A stretch of 64,000 nt of DNA from Bisbaumannia salifodinae (GTDB taxonomy: Bacteria; Pseudomonadota; Gammaproteobacteria; Pseudomonadales; Halomonadaceae), in the NCBI RefSeq assembly GCF_039522585.1, contig NZ_BAAADR010000007.1, one strand, 5' to 3'. Made by a program: the position numbers and the translations under genes. The notes beneath the pieces are model-generated. The model searched no databases. It saw only the letters and a list, made by a program, of their open reading frames with translations, and was not told the origin of the DNA. Positions 46,308 to 55,149 of the stretch are shown piece after piece. Positions within the stretch are counted from its first letter, which is position 1. Each line of letters opens with the position of its first letter.

Positions 46308-46330
46308 GGGAGCGCCGACCCGGCGCTCCC
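46308..46330 (+). terminator. intercistronic hairpin
   Basis: GGGAGCGCCG and CGGCGCTCCC form a perfect 10-bp stem with a 3-base loop between the binding-protein gene and the next amidotransferase. No T-run follows, so it may be partial attenuation or an mRNA stabiliser. Confidence 0.5.
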
Positions 46331-46359
46331 TCCCATGTTCACGACACCCTGGTGACGCC

Positions 46360-47064
46360 ATGAAACCGAGACGCGCCCTCGCGGTGCTGCACTCGCCCAG
46401 CGACGTGCCGGGCACCCTGCCCGAGGTTCTTGCCGAGCACGGCATCGCACTACAGACGCACCTAGTGACTGACCCCCTGCCGCCCCCGGAGGCCCTGGAG
46501 ATGGTGGTGGTGATGGGCAGCCCCGACTCCGCTTACGACCATCGCCTGCCTTGGCTTGCGGCCGAACTGCGCTGGCTGAAAACGGTCATCGACGCCGGCG
46601 TGCCGACCCTGGGCATCTGCTTCGGCAGCCAGCTACTGGCCCGGGCCCTGGGCGGTACCGCCCTGGCCGCCGAGCAGGCCGAGATCGGCTGGACGCCGCT
46701 GCGTGACCGCCATCCCGACTGGCACCATCCCGGTCCCTGGCTCAACTTCCACTTCGATACCTTCCGCCTGCCCGATCACGTCACCCTGCTGGCCGATACC
46801 GCCCTGGCCCCCCAGGCCTTTCGCCACGGTTCGGCCTGGGGGGTGCAGTTCCACCCCGAGATCACGGTGGCGATGTTCGATACCTGGCTCAGTGACTGGC
46901 GAAAGAGCGAGGAGGGGCGACGCTTCCTCGCCGAGGCCGGCGACCTGCCGCGGCGCCTGCGCGACGAGATCGCCCGGCGTCAGCCCGATAACACCGCCAA
47001 CTTTCGTCGCCTGATGGGCGATTTCCTGGCCGCCATCGCGGCGCCGGAAAAGGAGATAAGCTGA
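46360..47064 (+). CDS. second class I glutamine amidotransferase-like protein
   Basis: This 234-residue GATase-1 domain protein has C87 in GICFGSQLLA, and H165 and E167 in QFHPEIT. It is only distantly like the protein at 43280. Its stop is followed one base later by the ATG of the destroyed aldehyde dehydrogenase, so the two were once co-translated, as in Puu operons. Confidence 0.82.
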   Translation: MKPRRALAVLHSPSDVPGTLPEVLAEHGIALQTHLVTDPLPPPEALEMVVVMGSPDSAYDHRLPWLAAELRWLKTVIDAGVPTLGICFGSQLLARALGGTALAAEQAEIGWTPLRDRHPDWHHPGPWLNFHFDTFRLPDHVTLLADTALAPQAFRHGSAWGVQFHPEITVAMFDTWLSDWRKSEEGRRFLAEAGDLPRRLRDEIARRQPDNTANFRRLMGDFLAAIAAPEKEIS

Positions 47065-47065
47065 G

Positions 47066-47236
47066 ATGACCATCATCGACGACCAATGACCGGCGGGCCC
47101 GGGCCGAGGGCCTGGCGATCGCCGGCGAGGCTGATATAGCGGCGCCGATACGTCGGCCCGCTCCGGCGAGACCCTCGACAAGATCAGTCCCGAGGATGGC
47201 CGCCTGCTGGCGCGGGTGGCGAGTCAGTCGGCAAGC
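47066..47236 (+). pseudogene. N-terminal remnant of a PuuC/KauB-type aldehyde dehydrogenase
   Basis: ATG 47066 follows the amidotransferase stop by one base with AAGGAGATAAG upstream. Across several small frame changes the reading is MTIIDDQ, then RRARAEGLAIAGEA, then ARSGETLDKISPEDGRLLARVASQ. This is the N-terminus of gamma-glutamyl-aminobutyraldehyde dehydrogenases. The similarity stops near 47236. The C-terminal fragment of the same type lies at 48705-48803, on the other side of an intact, different dehydrogenase. Confidence 0.75.
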
Positions 47237-47340
47237 AAACGGGGTTGCTGTAAGGCGCCCTCAGACCCCATAAGTCGAGGGTTCGCGGCATACGCAAAAG
47301 GTTGGCGTTGCCGGGACAATAACTTAAGGAGATAAGTCAC

Positions 47341-48696
47341 ATGGGTAAGTATGCGGTCATCAATCCGGCAACCGGTGAGACCATCAAGGAATACCCCACG
47401 GCGACCGATGCAGGGATCCAGGACGCCATTGCCGCTGCGCAGAAGGCGTACACGGAGTGGTCGCGCAAGACCACCCTTGCCGAGCGCGCGGCCCTGGCTC
47501 AGAAGGCAGCGGATCTCTTTCGTGAGCGTAAGGAAGCGCTCGGCGCCATCATCAACCGCGAGATGGGCAAGCCACTCGCCCAGTCGATCGGTGAGGCCGA
47601 GTTCTCCGGCGACATCACGGAGGTGTTCGCCAAGAATGCCGAGGAGTGGCTCGCCGACGAAGTGCTCGATGTCGAGGATGGTCTGCGCACGTTTATCCGC
47701 CACCAGGGGCTCGGGGTCATCCTCGGCATCATGCCGTGGAACTACCCGTACTATCAGGTGGCACGCTTCGCCTCACCCAACCTCATTCTCGGCAACACGA
47801 TCGTGCTGAAGCACGCTGAGTGTTGTCCGGAGTCAGCACTTGCCATCGAGCAGATCTACCGCGACGCGGGTTTTCCCGAGGGCGCGTATGTGAACGTGTT
47901 CGCCTCGCACGACCAGATTTCGACGATCATCGCGGATGATCGCATTCAGGGCGTCTCTCTGACCGGTTCAGAGCGCGCTGGCGCGATCGTTGCCGAGCAG
48001 GCCGGCAAGTATCTCAAGAAGTGCGTGCTCGAGCTCGGCGGGTCCGATGTATTCCTGGTTCTCGAGACGGATAACATCGACCACGCCGTGAAGCACGCCG
48101 TCGCTGGCCGCATGGAGAACACCGGCCAGGCCTGTAACGGTTCGAAGCGAATCGTCGTCATGGACAAGTACTTCGACGAGTTCACCGAGAAGTTCAAGGC
48201 GGCCATCTCAGGCCTGTCGTACGAAAACGGCGACTTCGGTCCGCTCTCCTCCGAGGGGGCGACCCGGGGGCTCTCGGCACAGGTGCAGGGGGCACTCGCT
48301 CAGGGGGCCAAACTGCTCGTCGGTGACAACGACCCGAAAGGCAACGTTTACACCCCCTCGATCCTCGCCGAAATCACCCCGGCGATGGACGTGTACAGCC
48401 AGGAACTCTTCGGCCCGGTCGCGCAGATCTACAAGGTCTCGAGCGACGAAGAGGCGATCGAGCTCGCCAACTCCTCGCCATATGGCCTCGGATCGATCGT
48501 CATCTGCGACGATCTCGAACGCGCCGAAAAAGTTGGCAACCAGTTGGATGTCGGCATGGTCTTCATCGGCGCATCGGGCCTGGAGGGGGCAGACATCCCC
48601 TTCGGCGGCGTCAAGAAGTCGGGCTACGGCCGCGAACTCGGCAAGGGCGGCATGATGGAGTTCGCGAACAAGAAGCTATTTCGCTTCGCTGGCTAA
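47341..48696 (+). CDS. succinate-semialdehyde-type NAD(P) aldehyde dehydrogenase, probably acquired
   Basis: This 451-residue aldehyde dehydrogenase begins YAVINPATGETIKEYPTA. The catalytic glutamate is E231 in LELGGSD, and the catalytic cysteine is C265 in NTGQACNGSKR. It resembles short (~455 residue) SSADH/Sad enzymes common in actinobacteria. AAGGAG lies before the ATG. It sits exactly between the two ends of a broken PuuC-type gene, and its codon choice (more TCG, ATC and GCG pairs, fewer CTG runs) looks unlike its neighbours. Replacement by horizontal transfer is likely. Confidence 0.85.
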   Translation: MGKYAVINPATGETIKEYPTATDAGIQDAIAAAQKAYTEWSRKTTLAERAALAQKAADLFRERKEALGAIINREMGKPLAQSIGEAEFSGDITEVFAKNAEEWLADEVLDVEDGLRTFIRHQGLGVILGIMPWNYPYYQVARFASPNLILGNTIVLKHAECCPESALAIEQIYRDAGFPEGAYVNVFASHDQISTIIADDRIQGVSLTGSERAGAIVAEQAGKYLKKCVLELGGSDVFLVLETDNIDHAVKHAVAGRMENTGQACNGSKRIVVMDKYFDEFTEKFKAAISGLSYENGDFGPLSSEGATRGLSAQVQGALAQGAKLLVGDNDPKGNVYTPSILAEITPAMDVYSQELFGPVAQIYKVSSDEEAIELANSSPYGLGSIVICDDLERAEKVGNQLDVGMVFIGASGLEGADIPFGGVKKSGYGRELGKGGMMEFANKKLFRFAG

Positions 48697-48704
48697 TTAC
48701 CGCA

Positions 48705-48803
48705 CAGTCTGGAGCGGCAACGACTCTGCCCGACGGCCGCGACAAGTCGCTCCACGCCTTCGACAAGTACACCGAGCTCAAGGCCACCTGGATCAAGCTC
48801 TAA
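48705..48803 (+). pseudogene. C-terminal remnant of the PuuC/KauB-type aldehyde dehydrogenase
   Basis: The frame ending at TAA 48801 reads GRDKSLHAFDKYTELK followed by ATWIKL, the conserved end of PuuC/KauB-type enzymes (usually preceded by KQSG, of which QSG is still visible). It is the counterpart of the N-terminal remnant at 47066. Confidence 0.8.
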
Positions 48804-48823
48804 GCCGCGTTCTTCATGGGATT

Positions 48824-48858
48824 GGGCCATGCCTCACACGGGGCATGGCCCCTTTTTG
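48824..48858 (+). terminator. strong intrinsic terminator of the P450/gamma-glutamyl operon
   Basis: GGGCCATGCC and GGCATGGCCC form a 10-bp stem with an 8-base loop followed by CCTTTTTG. It is probably the native terminator of the original dehydrogenase. Confidence 0.85.
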
Positions 48859-49287
48859 TATGTTCTCGTCGGCCATGCAAGGATCAGAAGCGGCCAAACC
48901 TGGCCCGTGACACCGCACAAGGAGGTGGCAAGGCATCCGGCAGGCAGCGCCCTTCGGCACCGGCCTCCTTGCGCAGATGGCGGTCACTATATTGTTCTTC
49001 TATAGTGTAGCTATTAGCTATCTGGAAGACTCAGCCACCGATGACAGGACCAGCCAAAAAGATAAAGGAAACGTCACCGCGGCTGGATTGAAGCATCAAC
49101 ACAGGGAAATGTAACTATTTTGAAATCTTGCCCCCCTGCTTGGTGTGGAAACGGAACAGCACAGTTGTCGTCCGTGGCGGCTGTGGTTATTCCACTTGGA
49201 TCCGGTCAGATTCGAATGAAAGGTGAGCAGCCACGTTCGCCACCTTGCGGATCGACGATCAATGGTAGCGATAGGGAAGTTGAAATC
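48859..49287. other. upstream region of the LodA-like island
   Basis: No gene is recognised here. The region becomes clearly AT-richer toward 49000. ACTATA at 48986 and TATAGT at 49001 form a dyad with a 9-base spacer, followed by the AT-rich stretch GTAGCTATTAGCTATCTGG. A promoter for the island is expected here. Confidence 0.4.
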
Positions 49288-50290
49288 ATGCCTGCACAAC
49301 AACCGAGATATACTCCCGCTGTACTCAAAAAGCCCGCGAATTATGGTGTTCTCGAACAGCTGGCGGGAACCTGGGTCAACTACAACCCAGGAAATAATAC
49401 TACAGGGTGGGGGTTGCACACCACTTGCCTGCCTTCCCCTGGAACCAACTCTGAAACCATTCCCGGTAAGTTTCATTTCCTCTGCCAGAACTACACGGAA
49501 GAGCTTACTTTCACATTGGTGGCCGGCGGAGTGCGTAACCGCGGTGGCGCCAACGAGCAGTTCAGCGGAGCAGTGAAGTACAACCAGAGTATTCAGGATC
49601 TCGAGGGTAACGGACTCCATGAAGAGAACGGTATGTATCTCTGGTTAGATACTATTTATAATCATCCCGCCGATGACGACTCCATCATGATCGATATCGG
49701 TTATCCCGAACTATCGGCGGGCGCCGGCTCCGACGGCCCGGTTTATGTTCCCCCCTATTCGGTCTCTCGCAGCGGCACGATTCCCCACGGCAGTACTGTA
49801 CTGTTGCTGGGTAAAGACTCCGAAAATAACGGCAAACCGCAATTTCCCCATGGGGCAGACGCTTGGGACCCCAATCACCTGTCCATCTCTCCGAGCATGG
49901 GGCTGGCAGGCACCACCGCCGACACCCCCATCAATCTCGATGAGAAGGCGCCGCCCTGGGTTCACGACCCCAGTCTGGCGGAGAGAGATCCAAGCGGCAA
50001 TAAAACCTACACTCAGCGCATTCTGGCGCACGACCTCTACCCCTACTCGGTTCGTCCCGATCTCCGCCTGCGCGATGCCATCAAGGATCAGGATATCAAG
50101 AGCTTCGTACTGATCGAGATGTGCACACGGGAGACCGGNCCTGTGGATTGAGACTGTCATCGAGGACGGCAAGGAAGTTCTGCAGTTACAGTACGAGCAG
50201 ATCCAGTTTTTCGAATTTCAATTTGGCACCGATGGCGGAACGACCCGCTGGCCACACATTCAAATCAATACCCTACGCAAAAAAATGTAA
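49288..50290 (+). CDS. beta-barrel heme-binding-like protein, frame interrupted by an N
   Basis: The protein has an N-terminal LEQLAGTWVNYN, then FLCQNYTEELTFTLV, GGVRNRGGANEQFSG, NGLHEENGMYLWLD and RSGTIPHGSTVLLLG. This pattern is of a small FABP/nitrobindin-like barrel group sometimes annotated as FMP-type peroxidase or heme-binding protein. The frame breaks at the undetermined base 50139. Removing that base joins ETGLWIE and the frame runs to TAA 50290, about 333 residues. So the break is probably a sequencing artefact. It is the first gene of the island and is AT-richer than the surroundings. Confidence 0.6.
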
Positions 50291-50407
50291 CCGCAAGCCT
50301 GATCGCACGGGAGCCTGTCGCTGTTAACTACCGTAGGTGGCGGGTTCCCACAATGCGCAACGCAAACAGGCGAACTGGAGCAACGAAACATAAGGAGATG
50401 AAAAGCC

Positions 50408-51646
50408 ATGGCGCCATCAGCAACGGAGAGCTATCCTCCAGGCCTGTTCGACAGGCTTACCAGCACCACTTCCCCCGCGATAAAGGATCTCCAGGAGGCG
50501 GCGCAGTTAGCGTTACAGGTGGAATTTACGACCATTCCTGTCTACCTCTCGGCACTCTATTCCATTTCAGACACCGAGAGCCACGCCTACCAGACCCTGC
50601 GAAGCGTAGCCATGGAGGAGATGTTCCATGTCAACCAGGCGGCCAATATTGTCGTCGCCTTGGGCGCTCTGCCAAAATTCACCGGTGATGCGGTACCCGT
50701 TTACCCCGGCTATCTGCCCAAGGCCAACCCAAAAACGACTCCCATGGTCGGCCTGTTTCGCGCCTCCCCCGATGTATTCAGCAATGTCTTTGCCGCTATC
50801 GAGAGCCCAGCACAGTATGGTGCGCCTCCTCAAGGTGACAACTACGACAGCATCGCGCAGCTGTACGGTGCCCTGATCACGGCGGTAAATGCCTATCCAG
50901 GAAACCCCTTCAGAACCACTGATGTTCCCGGTCGACAAAGAACCAATATTTATCTGGGAAAGTTTGGCGGTAACGTCAACGAAGTGGTGGACAAGGAGAG
51001 TTTTCACGCGGCGGTAAACGAAATCGTCGAGCAAGGTGAAGGGACGGTCCCCCCTGAAAAGCCTCTGGTGCCGGTTGAGAGTTTCGGCACTTACAATCAC
51101 TATGGAAAGCGCACCGACGGCACCTACGGGCCCATCCTCGGCACCCCGTATGAGATGAGCCACTTCCTCAAGTTCCGCGAAGTCGCGCTCGACAGCGGTA
51201 ATTTTCCACCGACTCTCCCTATCATCTCCAATCCCGATAGCAGCGTTTATACCAACCCGCGGGCCAGACGGTTGGCCGACAGCTTCGATCATCACTACAG
51301 CCTGATGTTGCGCGCCTTCGAGGCCGCATTCAAGGCCGGCGCCCCCGACCCCTATTTCAGCGTCGTCCTGTCAATAATGCACCGGGTTTTGCCCCACCTT
51401 TCCCGAGCACTGATGTCTACCCCGGCCTTTGCCGGTGGCGACGGTTCCGTTGGCCCCAATGCCGCCCCAGCATGGCTCTACAGGAGCGATATCAAGCGTA
51501 CCTTCGAGGAACTGACTCAAGAGCTTGAAGGTGAGGTTAACCAGCTGTCGACATCGTCCAGGGAAAGCGCCTTGAACACGCACCTTAAGGCAGCCTTGGC
51601 AGGCGATAAAGAGATATTGATGGCTGCCGAAGCGCTGGGCTTGTAA
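50408..51646 (+). CDS. VioB-like ferritin-domain protein
   Basis: This 412-residue protein has a ferritin-like di-metal helix region at residues 20-150. Ligand-bearing stretches are LALQVEFTTIPVYLSALYS and AMEEMFHVNQAANIVVALG, with the ExxH pattern. This is the domain found at the N-terminus of VioB/RebD-type imine-dimer synthases. Here it stands next to a LodA-like oxidase instead of a flavin amino-acid oxidase. AAGGAG precedes the ATG. The likely role is coupling or further oxidation of imine products, which is inference. Confidence 0.75.
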   Translation: MAPSATESYPPGLFDRLTSTTSPAIKDLQEAAQLALQVEFTTIPVYLSALYSISDTESHAYQTLRSVAMEEMFHVNQAANIVVALGALPKFTGDAVPVYPGYLPKANPKTTPMVGLFRASPDVFSNVFAAIESPAQYGAPPQGDNYDSIAQLYGALITAVNAYPGNPFRTTDVPGRQRTNIYLGKFGGNVNEVVDKESFHAAVNEIVEQGEGTVPPEKPLVPVESFGTYNHYGKRTDGTYGPILGTPYEMSHFLKFREVALDSGNFPPTLPIISNPDSSVYTNPRARRLADSFDHHYSLMLRAFEAAFKAGAPDPYFSVVLSIMHRVLPHLSRALMSTPAFAGGDGSVGPNAAPAWLYRSDIKRTFEELTQELEGEVNQLSTSSRESALNTHLKAALAGDKEILMAAEALGL

Positions 51647-51672
51647 AGGGACAAAGTTGAAAGGATATCATC

Positions 51673-53442
51673 ATGCCTGACTACAAAATTTACCCGCCGA
51701 TTGGCATTGCCCGAGTGGGTAACGCGCCGGACAAATTCTATATCGGACCCGAGACATATCGCGGTTTACCCACCAACCCCGACGGTAATCCCTTCACCCA
51801 GGATGATTTCCGGGATGGGCAGGGTCGTATGTGTCGCCAGGCTGCGCGCTTTCATATCTTTCACGGTGACGAAGAGGTCAGTCTGAATACGCCCGGAGTC
51901 AAGTCGATCACCTGGACCGTGCACATGGCGAACAAGAAAGCCAGTTGGTATGAGTTTGCCACCAACGAGGGAGAGCAGGGGTATGCCAGTAATCATCCCT
52001 TGCGCAACGCCCATGTGGAGAATCGACACAGCTTGATTATCGATCCGGGACCACGCCAGATCAGCGGCGCCCATGCCGGCCCCGTCCCCATGGATCGCCA
52101 TACCATTCCCGAGGGCTACAAGGGCGCAAATTTCCCTGAGGGCATCCTATATCCCAACCGGGAGCGTATCGACACCTTGGGAGAACTGCGTACCGATGAA
52201 AGCGGTCGCTTGTTGGTGTTGGGCGGTTTGGGCATTTCCGGGACAGAAGATGAAAATGCCGTTATCAAGCAGTACGCCAATAACGATGGCTGGTGGGATG
52301 ACACCGCGGACGGTCGGGTCAGCGCGGTAATCGAGTGGGAGAATGGTAGCAGCAAACCGGCTGAGACGGCCTGGGTGTCTGTGGCACCGCCCTCCTATGC
52401 ACCGGAGATCGCTAACCTGGTCACGCTCTGGGATACCATCTTCGACAGCGCAGTGCGCGCCGGGCATTACCCGCGGATCAATGACCAGGGCATCTGGCAA
52501 AGTGGGCCCCATGGCTACAAGCCCAACTTTCAGAGCGAGATAAAACCGCTACTGGAGCGGGCCACCACCTACACTTGGGTCGCGGCCATCCCCCCCAAAC
52601 CCCACAGCTTCGACATGGAGATGCTGGGGGCGGTGCCGAACAAAGAGGATCACTACCGTGGCTTGCGCAACTGGATTCTGGATATCCTGCGGCCACCGGC
52701 AGATGAGAACACCATTATCTCCGGGCGGGGAGCCACCATGATGCCCTACCTGGCGGGGGACAACTGCCTTATCGACGGCACGCTGACATCCAATTTCCTG
52801 CGCTTGACAGATACCCAGTTCTTCTTCGTTCAACAGTGGGCGGCGGGCCACTTTGTCAACGAGCCTGTTGCCGATGGTGGCCCCCAATCGCTGACACGCA
52901 ATATTCTGGAAAACTGTGTGGGAGGGGCGTTTTCTCCCGGTATCGAGCTTACCTGGATCTCCCGTAACCGGGCCATCTACAGCAGTGAAGACCCCTTTCG
53001 CATCAACGCCGCGCCGCCCACCGAAGGGCCACTCAACCTGGGCTTTAGCCCTGCTGCGATGGAGCCGGGGGATCTCACCCGCTACATGGCCATACCCTGG
53101 CAGGCAGACTTCAATGAGTGCTCCTCACAGCCCATCGGTGAGCGCGTGTTGTGGTGGTGGCCCGCACAAAGGCCGGAGTTCGTCTATCTGGAACCGCGGC
53201 CCGAGATCGAGAACCTGGCGGCTATCCCGACACCGGATGAGCAGACGGGAGGGCAGGTCGCCTGGATTGGCACCGATTTCGACCAGCTGCGCGGAGATTT
53301 CATCTCCTTTGCCGACGATGTGCAGATGGTGCAGTACTGGTCGCAACTGGGCTTTGTGATGGAAAAAGAGGTCAAAGGAGAGCGCCGCTTTGTGGAGGTT
53401 GCCCGCACCCTACCCAGGCCTTTCACCCCGGATGGCAACTGA
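51673..53442 (+). CDS. LodA/GoxA-family oxidase-like protein
   Basis: This 589-residue protein starts with the family motif YPPIGIARVGNAP. It contains MALP-like IPWQADFNEC and the CTQ-region motif LWWWPAQRPE (W494-W496). LodA-family enzymes oxidise lysine or glycine with a cysteine tryptophylquinone made from Cys and Trp. A candidate cysteine is C415 in NCVGGAFSPG, but it is 80 residues before the tryptophan; in LodA the gap is 65. The cofactor is therefore not certain. It has no signal peptide. The end overlaps the LodB-like gene by 11 bases, the normal partner arrangement. Confidence 0.82.
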   Translation: MPDYKIYPPIGIARVGNAPDKFYIGPETYRGLPTNPDGNPFTQDDFRDGQGRMCRQAARFHIFHGDEEVSLNTPGVKSITWTVHMANKKASWYEFATNEGEQGYASNHPLRNAHVENRHSLIIDPGPRQISGAHAGPVPMDRHTIPEGYKGANFPEGILYPNRERIDTLGELRTDESGRLLVLGGLGISGTEDENAVIKQYANNDGWWDDTADGRVSAVIEWENGSSKPAETAWVSVAPPSYAPEIANLVTLWDTIFDSAVRAGHYPRINDQGIWQSGPHGYKPNFQSEIKPLLERATTYTWVAAIPPKPHSFDMEMLGAVPNKEDHYRGLRNWILDILRPPADENTIISGRGATMMPYLAGDNCLIDGTLTSNFLRLTDTQFFFVQQWAAGHFVNEPVADGGPQSLTRNILENCVGGAFSPGIELTWISRNRAIYSSEDPFRINAAPPTEGPLNLGFSPAAMEPGDLTRYMAIPWQADFNECSSQPIGERVLWWWPAQRPEFVYLEPRPEIENLAAIPTPDEQTGGQVAWIGTDFDQLRGDFISFADDVQMVQYWSQLGFVMEKEVKGERRFVEVARTLPRPFTPDGN

Positions 53443-54532
53443 TTTCGATCTCGTTATCCTCGGCGCCGGCCCTGCCGGTTGCGCCACGGCGCTCGCCGCG
53501 ATTGCGGCGGGCGTAGAGCGCGTGGCTATACTGGACAGGCCTACCCGTCAGGCCTTCCGGGTGGGGGAATCCGCGGCGCCCGACATAGCCGCCAAATTGA
53601 GGCTGCTGGGCATCTCGGACGACCTATCGGCGAGGGGGCACCGACCCTACTACACCAACCTCTCCCTATGGGCGGGAGAGCGCCGGTTCGATGATTTTCT
53701 CCATCGCTCGACAGGGGGCGGTTGGCATCTCGATCGGGAACGCTTTGACGAGGATCTGCGTCTAGCCAGCTGTGAGAGAGGTGCACAACTGCTGACTCCG
53801 GCAGTGTTGAAATCTCTACGTTGGGATAGTGGCGAGTGGCAACTGAAAATAACCTATCAGGGAAAACGGCATCTGCTGAGTTGTCGTTACCTCGTCGACG
53901 CTTCCGGTCGCGGAGCTTCCCTCGGCAGGCGACTGGGAATCGAACGAAAGCGTCTCGACGACCTGGTGGCGGTGGCGTGTAAATTACCCAGTGCCGGCAG
54001 GCTGGAAGGTATGACACTGGTGGAGTCGGTAGCCGACGGCTGGTGGTATGCCACCCGTTTGCCCGATGGCTCAGCACTACTGGCGTTGATGTCGGATGTG
54101 GCCATTATTCAACAGAAGGGGCTGCGAAAGGGCGAAACCTTCTCTGCGCTATGGGCACAGACAGAGGAGCTACAACAGTGGCTGCAACCGTCCCGACTGC
54201 CCACACGTTCCCTTACCTGCTTTGCCGCACACAGCGGTTTTATTACCCGGGCAGCCGGGCCGGGCTGGATCGCAGTGGGCGATGCCCTGGCTGCATTTGA
54301 TCCTTTGACCTCTTCGGGAATTTCCAACGCACTGGGCGACGCCCTGGCTGCGGCACCAGTGATCACCGATTGGCTGCACAGGAGTGGCCTGCAAGCAGCG
54401 GAACAGTATGCGTTTCGGGCAAACAGGGGGATTAACCGCTTTCTCAGGGAGTGGCAGGGCCAATATGGCCTGGAACGACGGTGGTCGGATCACCCATTTT
54501 GGGCTCGTCGTCGTGAGGTTATGCTTAGTTAA
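53432..54532 (+). CDS. LodB-like FAD-dependent oxidoreductase
   Basis: This 366-residue flavoprotein of the halogenase/monooxygenase group has the FAD motif VILGAGPAGCATALAA at residues 7-22, FRVGESAAP near 45, and GDALAAFDPLTSSGISNAL near 288. LodB and GoxB are needed to form the quinone of their oxidase partner. The overlap with the oxidase gene supports the same job here. It is functionally parallel to QhpG at 27759. Confidence 0.85.
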   Translation: MATDFDLVILGAGPAGCATALAAIAAGVERVAILDRPTRQAFRVGESAAPDIAAKLRLLGISDDLSARGHRPYYTNLSLWAGERRFDDFLHRSTGGGWHLDRERFDEDLRLASCERGAQLLTPAVLKSLRWDSGEWQLKITYQGKRHLLSCRYLVDASGRGASLGRRLGIERKRLDDLVAVACKLPSAGRLEGMTLVESVADGWWYATRLPDGSALLALMSDVAIIQQKGLRKGETFSALWAQTEELQQWLQPSRLPTRSLTCFAAHSGFITRAAGPGWIAVGDALAAFDPLTSSGISNALGDALAAAPVITDWLHRSGLQAAEQYAFRANRGINRFLREWQGQYGLERRWSDHPFWARRREVMLS

Positions 54533-54868
54533 GGTAGAAAACACGCTCATCGGCGTCATGCTGACGAGCTATAGTGCCGGTGCGGGCATGCGGACTACGT
54601 CATCGACAGCTACCAACGCAAGCATGACCGGCAGGGCATTGGCGGCCGCACCAGGACCGACGCTGGCTTTAGCCGCGGTCCGACGTCTCTGCGTCTGCGA
54701 TTGGCACCACCAGGCGCCTTGCTTCAGCACCGCCTATCGCGCGACATAACCGATCCCCGTAACGAAATCCCCACCAGGTGTGATGAACTGCTTTATCTAA
54801 TATCCCGTAACATGCAAGGATAAAAGCGATCAGCTCAACTCGCGACAACCATATGGAGGTGCTACCCC
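54533..54868. other. intergenic region with uncharacterised open stretch
   Basis: This is 336 bases at the right edge of the LodA-like island. An open stretch of about 75 codons ends at a TAA near 54824, but it has no clear start and no recognised protein. It includes GCTGGCTTTAGCCGCGG, which resembles part of the REP-like element at 55583. No terminator is obvious. Confidence 0.35.
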
Positions 54869-55123
54869 ATGCCTTTTCTCGACTTGGAGGTCAGAACCGC
54901 GCGCATCGTGCACGGCTTCGACGAGGCTAATCGAGAGATCGTCGAGTGCCCGGAAGAAACGGACTTTACCCGCAAGCTGATCGCCGTCTCCCGCATCCAG
55001 TCGATCAGCGACCAGTACCTGCTGGTGACCGGCTCCCATGGACGGATAATGTACTGGGAATATCGCGGCAGCCTGGATGAGGTCGAGGCTCGCCTCGCCG
55101 TGGCCGGCCTGACGCTGGAGTGA
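54869..55123 (+). CDS. small conserved protein of unknown function (84 aa)
   Basis: This 84-residue acidic soluble protein begins MPFLDLEVRTARIVHGFDE. The ATG is preceded by ATGGAGGTGC (GGAGG). It has a beta-rich middle (KLIAVSRIQSISDQYLLVTG) and ends EVEARLAVAGLTLE. I know no function. Composition is GC-rich, matching the host and not the island before it. Confidence 0.6.
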   Translation: MPFLDLEVRTARIVHGFDEANREIVECPEETDFTRKLIAVSRIQSISDQYLLVTGSHGRIMYWEYRGSLDEVEARLAVAGLTLE

Positions 55124-55149
55124 CCGACACGGCCCACAAGGAGGGCAAT

